A stretch of 64,000 nt of DNA, taken from the NCBI GenBank assembly GCA_027625915.1, contig JANTQA010000012.1:7400501-7464500 (forward strand), read 5' to 3'. The notes beneath the pieces were generated by a model, which worked only from the letters and a program-made list of their open reading frames with translations, searched no databases and was not told the origin of the DNA. Of this stretch, positions 33,734-46,149 are shown piece by piece; within the stretch, counting starts at the first letter, position 1; each line of letters starts with the position of its first letter. This DNA is from Anaeramoeba flamelloides (Eukaryota > Metamonada > Anaeramoebidae). A program made the position numbers and the translations under genes.

Positions 33734-35516
33734 AAAATTTTACAATTTGATCCATTCATTTTTTCAAATTTCTTTTTGTTTAATAGAACTTTAAGAAATC
33801 AAGACCATATTTTTTAAGGTTTATTGTTGGTTTATTTGATCAGTTGATGAATCGCTATCACAAAAAAAAAAAAAAAAACATGCTTTTTATTTTGAAATAC
33901 ACATTAAACTTTTCTTCATACTTTATTTCGCCAACATTAATAATTGGGGAAAGGGTATTTAGTATCTTCTTCTCTTGGGTTTGAGATTCAGAAATAATAA
34001 TATGGTAAGAACACTCTTAAAATTGTAAAATAATCTATTGATTTATAAAATAGGTTTCGTGATCACTCGTAAATTAAAATCCATACTATTCAAATTTTAT
34101 CTCAAAAGTCCTATAAGGAAGATTAATATATTTCTAAAAATTTCATTTCCAATTGATTTTTTTGAAGATTTTTCAGTTTTTACTTTAAATAATTCTGTAA
34201 ATATTTTGGAAATTGAAATAACAACTTTCAAGTATTACTTGGAAAATAACAAATTACAATTTTGAAAAATGATAATTATATAGAAAACAAATATCAATCA
34301 ATTTGTTCGACTTGGAACCAAAGTACTTTTAAATTCGGGAATTGATATAATTTTTTAATTTAAAAATTGTGCTTAAGGGTTTAACATTACCAACAAAACC
34401 ACCGCATTGAAATATATGATAGTTTATTAAAAATTGTATCGGTGCTCTTAAGTTCTATATTGCACAAGAAAAAAAATAAAAAAACAAAAAAATCCAAAAT
34501 TTTAATCTTTCTAATATCAACACTTAAAAAAGGGGAGAAAATAATCTTAAAAAAATAATTAAATTTGGAGAAAGTTATTTAATTTTTGTATCTGAGATAA
34601 TTTTTTAAGATACAAAACTAAAAAATTTCACTTTGTATTTTCAGATTGTATTTATATAATACTTAGTAATTATTTAAATATAAACCAGATCGGTAATATT
34701 CTTAAAATCTAAATATCCTAAAGCTCTCAAATGATAAATATAATAATAATTATTTTTTTACAAAATTCTAATTTCAGAATGGAGAATTTCAGATTTTATT
34801 GGTTTTTTATCTAAATATTTATTCAATAATGCCATGCTTTTAAACACAATTAATTTTATTTGATAAAACTCTTTTAATATTATTATACAATTTTATGTTT
34901 ATTTACTTTATTTTTTATCTTATTTGAAATATTTTAGGAACTTATAATTTATTAATAAAATAATAAATCTCCTTTTGTTTTTATCTTACAAAAGTACCAT
35001 AATATTATCTAGATAATTCTTTTAAATTTTAATAAATACAAATATATCCGTTTTTTATAAGTATTTAACTATTTTGGATTTATTTCAAAAAAAATTTACA
35101 ATATTTACTCAACTTCAGACAATCAATTTTTAAAAAATATATCAAAACATAAAAATCAAAAAAAAAAAACTATTTCTATTACCTTTCCAATCTTTAACAT
35201 TCTTTATTTTTTGCATTTGAAAAAAACTTTGAATTCATAATAATTATTCCTTTCAGGTTATAAAAGTTTAATTTAACATTTTTATTTCAATTTGTATCCT
35301 TTTTAGTAAAATATGCAATTATTTTGATTTCTGAGATTCTATTTTATAAGAGTAATTAGTAAATCATGTTATTTTTTTCATGTTAGTGTTAAAAATTAAT
35401 TCAAATTTCTAATTTATAACTGTTCAAGTAGTTTGAATATATTTTAGAATTATAAAAATAGTAATTTGATCAGACATGGATCTTGAAAGAAACGATCAAT
35501 TTTGAATAATAAACTA

Positions 35517-35710
35517 CGGTCAGTTCCATTTTTAAGGCAAAAACTTTAAACGAAATTTAAGGTATAAAAAAATCCCAAATTAAGGTACAAAATTCGGATT
35601 CTAGTAAAATAAATTGTAAAAAAAAAAATTACAATTTTGTGACTTAAATTGAGTTTTTTTTGTACCTTAAATTTCGATGAAAGTTTGTGCCTTAAAAGTG
35701 GAACTGACTG
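35517..35710. mobile_element. 194 bp Tc1/mariner-type MITE (family M3), copy 2
   Basis: Left end CGGTCAGTTCC after TA (35515-35516); right end GGAACTGACTG then TA (35711-35712). The arms read TTAAGGCAAAAACTTTAAACG and the reverse of TTAAGGCACAAACTTTCATCG. It matches 10752-10943 and 45539-45733 in length and subterminal sequence. Confidence 0.8.
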
Positions 35711-36763
35711 TAAAAGAAATAAATTAAACCAGTCAGCAGATCAAAAGATATTTTTTTTGTAGTTTTATACCTGGTTGGTGGGCTGATTGGGCATTTAAAT
35801 TAGCAATACTTTATATTTTTGGATTAATCCTTCCATCATAACTTATTCTCATATTGGATTTACTTATAAAAAATACCCCGGATATTGGAAATCATCAAGT
35901 CTATTATTTATTTTTTATTATCTTCGGTTAAAAAAATCTCTTAACAAAATAATTATTTAAAAGAATCAGTTTAAATTCAAAATATTACTCAAAAGGTTTA
36001 ATATAAAATAATCGATCTTAAGAAAGTAAAAACTTTATTTGTTTTTTTCTATTGATAAAGTAACGATTGCACTTTTTATCCTTTTGAAATCAGTTCACTA
36101 AAAATAAGAGTCTTATACCAGAAGTCAACACTTTCATTTTTTTTTTTAATTTACTATTAGATCCGAAAATTTTCTTGTTTATTTAGTTTTGATTTTGAGT
36201 TCATTCAAGTGCTTGGTTTATAAACAATTTATAGATTTTTTTCAAACATAAAATAAAATGTCAAAATAGAATGTTGAGATAAGAATAAAAGTAAAACCAT
36301 TTGACATTCTGTAAAGTAAATTAAACAATTAACTTAACATTCTATTTTGGCATTTTATTTTATCTTTGAAATTAAAAGTAAAGGAGTGAAAAAAATACCT
36401 GACATGAAAATAATCCACAACAATATTTTTAATTGTGAATATTAGGAAAATTGCTGATAATTTCTTGTATTTAGTATCAAATCGATTTTTTAAGAATAAA
36501 ACTTTTAAAATTATAACTCACCCACTTAATAGAATGATGATTAATGGAATTATACTTTTTCAAAACAATATTCAATAAATCTAAAAAAAAGAATAAAAAT
36601 TATCATTTTCCAAACTCTAGTAAACCTCTATAAAACTCTATTATTTTTTTTAAAAAAGTCGATCTCCTTAGGATATTAAACAATTACTCTAGTATTCTAG
36701 AGAAACCATACTTTAATGAACTTTAAGTACTGTAGTCAAAATAACGCGTACAAAAAAAATTAA

Positions 36764-37168
36764 TGCACGTTTCAAAATAAAAAAATATGTTTTTTTGTTA
36801 TAGAAGACCTATACATTAACCAATCAAAGAAACCAATAATAAACCATAAAAAAATATGGTATTGGTTTCTTAAAGTTCTAGTATTTAAAAATAAATACCA
36901 AAAAATAAAGGTTCAAATTGCAAAATTTATCTTAAAAAATAGAGTAAATTTTTCAGAAAATACTTTTTATCATCAAAAAAACAAAAAAATTCAAAAAAAT
37001 TTAGAAAAATATGAAATATTTTCAACTATTTGCATTCATAATTTAAATTTTACTGAAAAAAACCAGACCTTTACTTTCAAAATTGGTTTGAACTTAGGTA
37101 TACTATTTGGTAGTAGATTAGATGTTGCCTTGGTACAAGAAGAAAAAAAAGTATGGATAATATTTTGA
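36764..37168 (+). pseudogene. Relic of transposon-borne protein, right arm
   Basis: A 134-codon open frame with no ATG. It includes KKIQKNLEKYEIF, CIHNLNFTEKNQ and FKIGLNLGILFGSRLD, and stops 43 bases before the terminal repeat end. It aligns with the left-arm relic over its last 60 residues. It is probably a deletion derivative of a larger element. No DDE/D catalytic motif is visible. Confidence 0.4.
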
Positions 37169-38037
37169 AACACAGATTATAGTCTAAGTGCACGCATTAT
37201 TTTGATCACTATAGGTTTATTACTTGGATCAAAAAAATTTGGTTATTTATAAATAAGGATTTAATTGAAAATAAATGAAATTACATAATAATTTTAGTAA
37301 TATTCACAATTTAAAATCTTTTCTGTGATTTTTTTCATGTTGGGTATTTTTTTCCGTACTATAATAATCAATTGTTTTTCCCACAAAACTTTGAATACAT
37401 AAAAGTATCGAGAAACACCCAAAGTTAAAAATGTGGTTTTCGAATCTTCTTTCAAAATATTAAAAAGTAAAAATTTTGACTTTTGGTGAGGATTCCCTTA
37501 AGTTTGAATTTATTCTTGACTTTTGTCAAATTTTATTTTTGAATTAAATACAGTTATTCATGATAACACAAGAAATTAAATGATTTTTTTTCCAAAAATA
37601 TGACTGAAACAAAATCATCACCTTCTTGTTAAAATTGAACTTCTACAATCAATCTTTCCATTAAATTTTGTAAAGAACTCATAATTTACAAGAATATCAT
37701 ATAAAAAAGTACCAAACAAACAAACTGATATCCAAAACTATAGTCTATTTTTTTTCAGACTCTATTGTCTCTCAAAAAAGAAAAAGAAGAAAATGAAAGT
37801 GAAAATTTTTTCTCTCTTTCTTGACAAACACAAACCAAAAAGTCCTCATTCAAAATTACTTTGTTTTTTAATTGTAGAAAAGTCTGACTTTGATTAAGTT
37901 GGTTTTTCTTTTGTTTGGCAACTCAAATTTTGCAACAAACAAAGGTAAAAGAGAAAATCACCAAAGGAAGAAATTTCAATGTAAAGATCTAGTTAATCAT
38001 TTTTTTTATTCAAACCCTAAATTCTTTGAATAGACAC

Positions 38038-41000
38038 ATGATGTTAAAAAATTTTGCACGAGGAGACAACCCAAATGGGCTTCTAGGAATTGAAAACAAA
38101 GAAGGCAGCACATTTAAGGAATGGAAAAAATTATTAAAGGATGATTTGTTACATGTTGCGGCATCAGACACACAAGCGCTATTTATTCAAATGGACGGAT
38201 CAGTCTTTTTAAGCGGCCAGTATTGTTCTGGACTTGAAAAAATCGAACTCAATGAAGATGTGGTCAAGTTGTCTTCTTCCTTTTACTTCTTTGCTGTTTT
38301 AACCAGTACTGGGAAAACGTATGTCCTCGGAGATGTCAATTCAAGGTTTGGATTTGAAACAAAACCTGACCATAAAACGTTTAAAGAAGTGCCATTATTT
38401 AAAGAAAAAAATATTGTTTTGAAAGATCTCGTTTGTGGCGTTATTCAGTGCTATTGGATTTCAGAAAATAATGAGTTGTGGGCTTCTGGTTCTGGTGGCA
38501 GTGGTAATTTTTTGAATTAATTATTTTCTTATTTTCTTTTCTTTTTGATTTTTTTGTTTCTTTTTTTCGGGTTATTGTTATTTCTCTTGTTTTTTCTTCT
38601 TTTTTCACAAAAAAGAAAAAAAAAAAAAAAAGTATTTTTTGAATTTAAAAAAATACTCATTTACTTTTTCAATTTGCTGAACTCAAAACTTGAATAGAAT
38701 CACAAAAACAATTGCAATTCGAAAAAAATATTCTCAAGTATTTTTTCATCACATAAATTATAAATTATTGTGGATGCTTTAAAAAAGTGGGTATTCATAG
38801 TTTTAAAAGCTGTTGCTCAAACTGTTCGACTTGCTCTTAAAAAAGTTTATTGAAGGAGGTAAGTTCCAAACGAATTCTTCAGATACATTACAAATGTCAT
38901 TCTTTCATTTTGGTCAATACTCTTGGGATCGTTTATACAAAGATTAAAATAAATTTTTTAGAGAAAAAAATTATTTTTCTTGAACTTTTTTTCGATGAAT
39001 TTTTTGTTCTACTTTAAAACCTAACTTATAAAGTCCCTGAATAATACACCTCACGATCATGAAAAAATTTTTTGATAAAAAAATTAACCTTTGCTAATTT
39101 TTTACTTTTTGATAACCTCACTTAGAATAAACACTGTTGGTTAATTAAAGATCTTGGATCAAAATATTATTTTTGAAAGGTATTTTTTACAATTTAAGTT
39201 GGAAAATCCAATTTTCCAGGTTCTATTAAGATTTTTTTTCAATTTAGTTGTAAAAAATTTGAATATTTTAATAATCACAGTTAAGAGGTTATAGTCATCT
39301 ATTTTAAAAGCATTTTAAATTTAATAAATATCTTTCAAACAGGGATAATCAATTATTTTAACTATTAAAAAATTATTTATTCCAAAAAGTAAAAAAAACC
39401 TTTTTGAATTTATTTTCGTTAGATTTTTTTTAATTTTAGAAATAGACCGAAAATTTTTATAAATTTTCTGTTTATTTCAAAAAGTAAAAAAAAAAGACAC
39501 TTTCGTTAGGTTTTCCAGAATTTAAATGAATTGAGTAAAATCTTTGATTTTTCTCCATTCTTTTGAATCCTGGAAAACCGCCGTTAGTGTTTCTTGAGTT
39601 TTCTGTTTATTTGGAAAATCAATAGATTTTCGTTAGGTTTTTTTGAGTTTTCTATTTATTTGTGAAGTGTTCTAGGTTTTTTTGAGGTTTTCTATTTTAT
39701 TTCGAAAATCTATTGATTTTCGTTAGGTTTTTTTTACTTTAGAAATAAACCAAAAATTATAATAAATTTTCGGTTTATTTCTAAAGTAAAAAAAACCTAG
39801 AACACTTCAAAATAAAATAGAAAACCTCAAAAAAACCTAGAACACTTTACAAATAACACAGAAAACCTCAAGAAAATCTAGGCACTTGATGACACTCTAT
39901 GGCACTTTAAGGACACTTACAATAATTATCATAAGGGAATTATTTTTCTATTTCAATTTTATTAGATAAGTACAACATTTTCAAAACTATTAGTTATTAT
40001 CTATCAAAGTAAATATCTCAAAGTTGAATTAAACTAAAATTCATCCTTCCGGTTATTTGGAATTTCTTAACCTGAAAAAACACCTTTTTTTCTTGACTAG
40101 AGACTTTTAAAAAAGGAGGTTATACTTACAACAATAAATACAATAGCATCATTAAATTTAAAGTTCTGGAATTTTGATTATATTGTGAATAAACTTTATT
40201 ATTCAAGATGAAATGGTTAATGAACGTAATAGTTTTGCCAAACTTTTTTTTTTCAATTTTATTTTTTCATGCTAGTGCTAACCAAACATTTATACAATTA
40301 GTTTTTCATTTAGGTCAGTTATTAGTACAAAATTACCGAAAAACTCAGTAAAATTAATTAATTTCCCCATAAATCAATACTACTCTTGTCGTTCAGAGTA
40401 TTTACAAAATAACAAATAATAAAAAAACACAAAAAAAATTATTTTAATCTTAGAATAAAAGATCTTATGACCCTTGACCAAAATGAAAGAATGACATTTG
40501 TAATGTATCTGAAGAATTCGTTTGGAACTTACCTCCTTCAATAAACTTTTTTAAGAGCAAGTCTAACAGTTTGAGCAACAGCTTTTAAAGCTATGAATAC
40601 CCACTTTTTTAAAGCAGTTTGATCAAAATTTGAGCAATAGAATTAACCACAATATAAATTATTTCTATTCAAAAGTTTATTTTGAATGCTAGTTATGAAA
40701 AAGAATCACTAAATCGAGGAAAAATACAGTTAATTGAAAAATAAAATGAATGAAATTTGTTTTAGCTTTCCAAAAAAAAAAAAAAAATAAAAAAAAAAAA
40801 AACAAAAAAGCCATTTAAAAAAAGTGAGTACTTTTTTTTTTGATTTTGTCAGAATTAAAACTTTTTTTTCAAAGTTTTCTCTTTTAATAAAGTTGTACGA
40901 TTTTTTTAAAAAAAGAGCTTTCCTTCCTACTCCAATCTCTACATCACGCTTAATGGATGATTCTTTTCTTTATTCAAGTCAAAAACTTGATAAAAGTTTT

Positions 41001-44000
41001 AATTCTGAAAAAGTTTTCACTTTTTTAAAATAGAAATACTTTAAAAAAAGTCCTCACTTATTTAAAACAACTATAAAACAAATTATTAAAGCCCCATTCT
41101 AAAAGGAAAAAATTCTAAAAGGGAAAATTTTACTAAAACCCGTTTATTGTATTAAAAAGTTCAAATTTTCACAGCATATTTTGAACATTTTTCGGGATGT
41201 GTAATGGTATTTGATTTTCAAATGGGATAAAATTATTATCTCATCCCCTTCTTCTTGATTTGTAGTATGATCTTTTAATATACTACTTGAAATTAAAGAG
41301 AGTGGATCAATACTGATAAATTCAAATAAATTTTTTAAAACTTTTTACTTCAATTTCCTTTTTTTTAAAATTGTTTTACTCAACTTTGAATAAAAAATTG
41401 TATTCTTTTAAATGCAAATAAAATATTGTAAATTAGATGATTTTCGAAATTTTCTTAGAAAAGAAATGTTCTGAAAGTAAAGTTAATGTTATCAGATAGG
41501 AAAAAATAGTAATCGTTTGAAAAATTGTTTTTAATTTTTTTTGAATTTAGCAGTATTGTATCTTGTAAAAATATTTTTGAAAATATGGTGAGATAATTTA
41601 TTACTTGTATGTTAATTTGAAAAAAATGTCTTTATATCAAAAGAAAATGACCATTTGGGAAAAAAAGTGAAACAGGGAAAAAAAATTACAATAAGATTTT
41701 TAACTAGGAACCTTAATAGAACCTGAAAATTTAAAACTAAGATCAATTAATAAAAGAAAAATTAAATGATTAAATACAAAATGTTGGATTCAACACAATA
41801 ACAGTCTTTTTAATACTATCTTTGAGTAAAGGGTTTTTCTTTGGTTGATCAATCATTAAAAATTTGCTGAAAAAATAGATTATTTTGGAGATCTCCAAAA
41901 CTACACCCCAACGATTTCGATAATGAAAGTAGATTTAAATTGTATTTGTTGATTTGATTGAAAATAATATAATGAATTATTCTTTCAAGTTAATTTTTTT
42001 CTTCTATTAATGGATTTTACTTTTCCATAACAGGTTCTTTTAATTAAAATTCCCAATTAAAAAACTGTGTTGATTTTTTTTCCCAAACGGTGATATGAAT
42101 TTTTTTTTTCCATATTTGGAATTCAAATAGAGCCATTTTAAAAAAGTGTGACCCAAAAAAGTTTTCAAAAGGATCTTTGAAACAGTAAACAAACTAAATC
42201 CCATTCCAAAAATTGGGACATACCCAAAATCAAAGATCGGCAAAAAAAAAAAACTCAATTTTTTTATATTTTTAAAAACGTAAAGGAAAACCAGATTTAA
42301 TTTGCCCAGTATAAATGCTTTTTTATAAGTAATCATTTTGATCCAAATAAAAGAAAAAAATATAAAAAAAAAAATTCAAAATTGGTGTGTCCAAAATGAT
42401 GGAAAGAACAGAAAAAAAAAATGTATTAGTAAATTTGTTGAAATTTCACCAACAATTGTTGATCAATCAAATGATAAGATACCATCAACTAATAGTATGT
42501 GATTTTTTGAATTTAAATTGACTCAATTTTAGCCTTTATATCAATCATTGGAAAAAAATTTACCGATAAACGAAATAGATGACGTAACTGGGAAGAAATG
42601 AAATGAAAACAAAACAGAAAAGACAAAAAATGAAAAAAATAATTTTTGTTAAAATCAAAATTATTTCCTAAATTTCATAGTATTATTGATTCTTTAAACT
42701 GTTTTCTAATGTGCCAAAAATTTTGGAATTTATTATTGTTACTGATAAGGGTTCAATGAAAGAATCATTTAATCTGGTAATGAGAGAATTTTGAAGTGAT
42801 TAAATTTGAGACTTCTTTCGTGACAAAATTCATGACTAAATTTGAAACTTCCTTCGTGACTAAATTCGTGAGTAAATTAGTAACTTCGGTTTCAAAGAGC
42901 GTCTAGAATAGACACAGTCATTAGGAGTATTTGAAACTAAACTTACTTTTCTAAAAAAAAAAAATTTTAAATTTTAGTTTATTTCAAATCTCTTTGACTA
43001 AGGAAACCAAAAACAAAAGCAAACACATTTTTTTTATATTATTGAAAACAAAAAAAAAAAAAAAAAATTATAAACTTTTTGTGGAATACCATACATAATC
43101 ATAATCTTTCAAATACTTTTCTATAATACTCAAATGAAAAATTAACAACAAAACAATAAAATTTAATAATTTCAAAGGCAGACTTGGTAACGGATCAAGC
43201 AATGATATTAAAACCCCAACGAAAGTGCATGATAGTGTAGAAAGAGTATTTTCTGGTGTCTATTCTTATCATATGTTTTATATTACAATGGAAGGGAAAC
43301 TATTTGGATGTGGTGAAGGTGGCTCAGGGAAATTAGGAAACGGCAGCGACAAACAAGAAATTATTCCCAAGGAAATCATAATAAAGGGCTTAAACACTTC
43401 AGAAATTCTTGACATTCAAGGTGGATATTCACAATCGGTGCTTTTGACAACATCTGGTGAAATTTATACGTGCGGGTCTTCTAATAGTGGTCAAGGAGAA
43501 AATGTTACAACCAATGTTTTCACTAAATTAAAAATACCTGAGGGTTTAGTAATCAAAAAAATTGCAGTATCGTGCCACCCTACTTTAATGTTAAGCCAAA
43601 ATAATGAATTTTATTATTTTGGTGGGGGATCTGGTTTGGCATCTTCATCTACTCCTACGAAGCTAGAGTGTGATTTAATTGATCCTTCTGATAATATCGA
43701 ATTGATTTCAGGGTCTTTTTCCTTTTTCATTTACGAAACAATAGATCAAACGAAAAATGATTTTGCAAATTTATTAGAGTCAGGAGCATCAAGTGATTGT
43801 ACAATACACAATATAAAGGCGCACAAAATACTTATTGAAACAAGGACCAAAAAAACATTTGAAACAATTAAGAAATTGTTAGAAGAAAAATATGATCAAG
43901 AAATTGCTCAAAATTTCCTTACCTGGGTTTATACAGAAAAAATTACAAACCTAAATATAAAACCCATTTTGGTCCAGTTGGGATTTGAAGATTTTAAAAG

Positions 44001-44460
44001 AGGCCGATTACAAAGAGATTTGGAACTTCTATACAAAGACGAAGATTCAAAGGACTTTAATATCTTAGTTAATGAAGATCTTGAAGATGAAGAAAAAAAT
44101 AATTATCAGGATGATGACGAGAATGATGATAATGATGATGATGATGAAATTGACAAGATCGAAATTCCGGTTCACAAATTTATTTTACAAGCTAGGTCGG
44201 GTCTATTTAGAGAGATGTTTGAAAACACCACAGTAAATTCCAATTCTGTTCAAGACTTTTCTCAAAAAACTCCTGAAAGCTTGGAAATTTTAATTAAATT
44301 TTTTTATACGGGCAAAATTGAATTGACTGCAGATGACGACCCTGAATTGATCGTGGAGGAACTTGAAGATGCACAGGAATATTACCAATTGTCCAATAAT
44401 ATTAATCTTAAAACTTGCCTTCAGAAGATACGAAAACAATTTAATTTGGAGAAAAAATAA
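38038..44460 (+). CDS. RCC1-repeat protein with two C-terminal BTB domains
   Basis: 582 residues, from exons 38038-38503 and 43178-44460 joined across a 4.7 kb intron (donor GTAATT, acceptor CAAAG, phase 1). The join restores an RCC1 blade: ASGSGGSG from exon 1 continues with RLGNGSSNDIKTPTKV from exon 2. RCC1-like beta-propeller repeats cover about residues 1-340 (AVLTSTGKTYVLGD, EGKLFGCGEGGSGKLGNG, YTCGSSNSGQG, NNEFYYFGGGSG). A first, degenerate BTB domain (SSDCTIHNIKAHKILIETR) follows at about 357-430. A second, more typical BTB (about 447-570; IPVHKFILQARSGLFREMF and IKFFYTGKIEL) has an acidic Asp-rich insert. Such proteins usually act as adaptors, for example to Cul3 ligases through BTB. 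Exchange-factor activity should not be assumed from RCC1 repeats alone. Start ATG 38038 is immediately followed by a second ATG. Confidence 0.88.
38690..40690. mobile_element. 2 kb element with about 150 bp near-identical terminal inverted repeats
   Basis: 38775-38925 matches the reverse complement of about 40480-40630 almost perfectly: AAAAAAGTGGGTATTCATAG, AAAAGCTGTTGCTCAAACTG, GTTTATTGAAGGAGGTAAGT, TCCAAACGAATTCTTCAGA and ATTCTTTCATTTTGGTCAA. Weaker similarity continues outward to about 38690 and 40690. The interior is repeat family B copy 2, with a long palindrome. The left arm can be read inward as DALKKWVFIVLKAVAQTVRL before a stop, which could be a trace of a DNA-binding N-terminus or chance. 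Confidence 0.75.
39045..40280 (+). repeat. Interspersed repeat family B, copy 2, with expanded palindromic core
   Basis: Matches 23300-24200 at both ends. Between them is an amplified core of units built from TTCGTTAGGTTTTTTT, GAGTTTTCTATTTATTT and AAACCTAGAACAC. The largest hairpin pairs 39722-39758 with 39765-39802 (GGTTTTTTTTACTTTAGAAA against its reverse complement), with smaller stems on both sides. Confidence 0.75.
42380..42760 (+). repeat. Interspersed repeat family D, copy 2
   Basis: Direct match to 16055-16420: TTAGTAAATTTGTTGAAATT, TGATCAATCAAATGATAAGA, GAAATGAAAACAAAA and TTTTTGGAATTT. It lies in the intron of the RCC1-BTB gene. Confidence 0.7.
42780..42940 (+). repeat. Short tandem array of CTTC-GTGACTAAATT units
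   Basis: About four degenerate copies of a unit resembling GAAACTTCCTTCGTGACTAA, followed by GTCATTAGGAGTATTTGAAA. The flanks match 3520-3620, where the tandem expansion is absent. Confidence 0.55.
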
Positions 44461-44799
44461 TATTTTTTTTTTTTTATGCATTTTTATTTTTAGATTTTTA
44501 TTTTTATTTACTTTTACTTTTTTTTTTTATTTTTATTTTTATTTTTATTTTTATTTTTATATCAAAGTATTTATAATCTTATAATTCTTTCTGATATTAT
44601 CCTCAAAATAATTTTATTTTTATTTTTTTTAATAAATTTAAAATACAAAATAAATTCAATTTATTCTAAAAAATCATAAATTATTTAAAACATATTCGAC
44701 CTTTTTCAAAATTACTATTTTTAAATAAATGATTTCTTTTCAAAAAAAAATCATGTTTGGGAAAAATGAATATTAAGGTTAAACAATACAATTTATGCC

Positions 44800-45370
44800 T
44801 TTCTATTCTCTGTTTCTGTAAAAGCGGTCAACATTTTTTTCAAATATCAATTATTTTTTATAATTGACCTTTGAAGAACAAAGAAGAAATAAGTTGGATA
44901 ATAAACTTGAGAATAGTTGATATACTTTATAAAGTAAATCTAATCAATCAATAGATTTTCTTAAAAATTGAAAATCTCAAATTCTTAGTTCCCATTTAGT
45001 AAAACAACAATTAACGATTATTTTGATCTTCAGATTGTAGATCAAAATAAAATCCCAATAGAAATAAATATGATTTTTCTAAAATTGTTCTCTTTTATTG
45101 TTTCAATAACATTAAAATAATAAGTTTTTACTGGGTGAGTTGAGATTTTGAAATCAAAAGAAAATTAATTATTAGAGAAGGTATCAAAAAAAATCAAAAT
45201 TAAAAAAATAAAAAAGTAAAAATGTGAAAAAATGATTTCAATTGTGAAATTTTAAAAATTATTTAATTTTTCTTTTTTTATCAATTCAAAACCTCTAAAA
45301 ACATGTATTTCACCTCCCCAAAACTGGGGGGGTACTGGAAAATGGTTTTGTATTTTGAAGCTAAGCCAAA
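44800..45370 (-). repeat. Interspersed repeat family C, copy 3 (reverse)
   Basis: The reverse complement carries TTTTCCAGTACC, GTGAAATACATGTTTTTAGAGG, TGAAATCATTTTTTCACATTT, CTAAGAATTTGAGATTTTCAA, AATTATAAAAAATAATTG and ATATTTGAAAAAAATGTTG, in the same order as 20670-21370. Confidence 0.7.
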
Positions 45371-45538
45371 AAAAAAAAGGATAAAAAAAAATGTGAAAAA
45401 GTGTTTTTGATCTCTAAATTGAAAATTTTTCATGAGAAAAACACTCCATTAAACACATGGAATATGTTCTATTTCTTCAATAAAAACAATTCACACTCTT
45501 GAATGGATTGTATTTGAGGTACTTGTATTGCATAAATA

Positions 45539-45733
45539 CAGTAGGTTTTAAATTGAAGGCACAAACTTTCAACTAAATTTAAGGCACAATCAAAATCTCA
45601 AATTACAGAACCTTTTTTTGGATTTATTTCTCACAGATTATTTTACTAGAAACAGAATTTTGTGCCTTAATTTGAGATTTTTATTATGCCTTAAATTTCG
45701 TTAAAGTTTGTGCCTTGAAAGTGGAACTGGCTG
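45539..45733. mobile_element. 195 bp Tc1/mariner-type MITE (family M3), copy 3
   Basis: Starts CAGTAGG after TA (45537-45538) and ends GAACTGGCTG then TA (45734-45735). The arms share AAGGCACAAACTTTCAAC and its reverse complement, and both contain AATCTCAAATTA / TTAATTTGAGATT. It is the best-preserved M3 copy internally. Confidence 0.8.
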
Positions 45734-46149
45734 TAAAAATACATCAAAATTTTGTGAATTATTTAAAAAAAATAAATAATTCCAAGATTATCGAAGATTT
45801 AAAGAGTTTTCTCTGAAATTGTCGAACTAATGAAAATATTCATAAAATCTGGATATCTAAATTATATAAAAATAAGTTATTCAATATATTATAAAATTAT
45901 AATATGATTATATAATTAAAAAAAAAAAAAAAAAAGGGGGGTTAAATTAGTTTAATATGTCATAGTGGCTAAAGTTAATTTTGAGTCTTAAAAATTCTAA
46001 ATATAAATAATGATTTCCCGTACATAAAGGGGGTTAACCAATCCCAATTTAAATCAAAATTATAATAATAAAAATTACTATTTATTATAAAAAATCGGGA
46101 GACTTTTAATAACCACTTAGATAATATATAAACTATTTTTTGATTTTTT

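Larger units (their letters stand above)
33475..37211. mobile_element. 3.7 kb decayed Tc1/mariner-like structure with coding relics in both ends
   Basis: The left end CAGTGATCAATATAATGCGTG with ACTATAGTCTGTGTTTCAAA is matched in reverse at the right end, and similarity continues inward for about 150 bp. In each arm a frame runs outward and stops at the terminal repeat. On the right arm it is 36764-37168 (+), ending FKIGLNLGILFG ... ALVQEEKKVWIIF. On the left arm it is 33733-33518 (-), ending FKIDLNLGILLD ... ELKQEQKKEPIIF. The two peptides align over about 60 residues. A third terminal-repeat-like sequence at about 36730-36752 suggests that the right 480 bp is itself a small element. The peptide family was not recognised. 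The interior is non-coding. Confidence 0.6.
32965..38037. other. Divergent intergenic region occupied mostly by one decayed transposon
   Basis: Between the 5' ends of the RABL6-like (-) and RCC1-BTB (+) genes. About 33475-37211 is one inverted-repeat structure, listed separately, with an M3 MITE inserted at 35517-35710. The flanks (32965-33470 and 37215-38037) are AT-rich, with no coding stretch or clear promoter motif. Confidence 0.5.
38504..43177 (+). other. 4.7 kb intron of the RCC1-BTB gene, filled with repeats
   Basis: Holds a 2 kb inverted-repeat element with repeat B (38690-40690), A/T-rich unique sequence (40700-42370), repeat D copy 2 (42380-42760) and a short tandem array (42780-42905). 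No exon-like or conserved coding sequence was found inside it. Confidence 0.8.
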
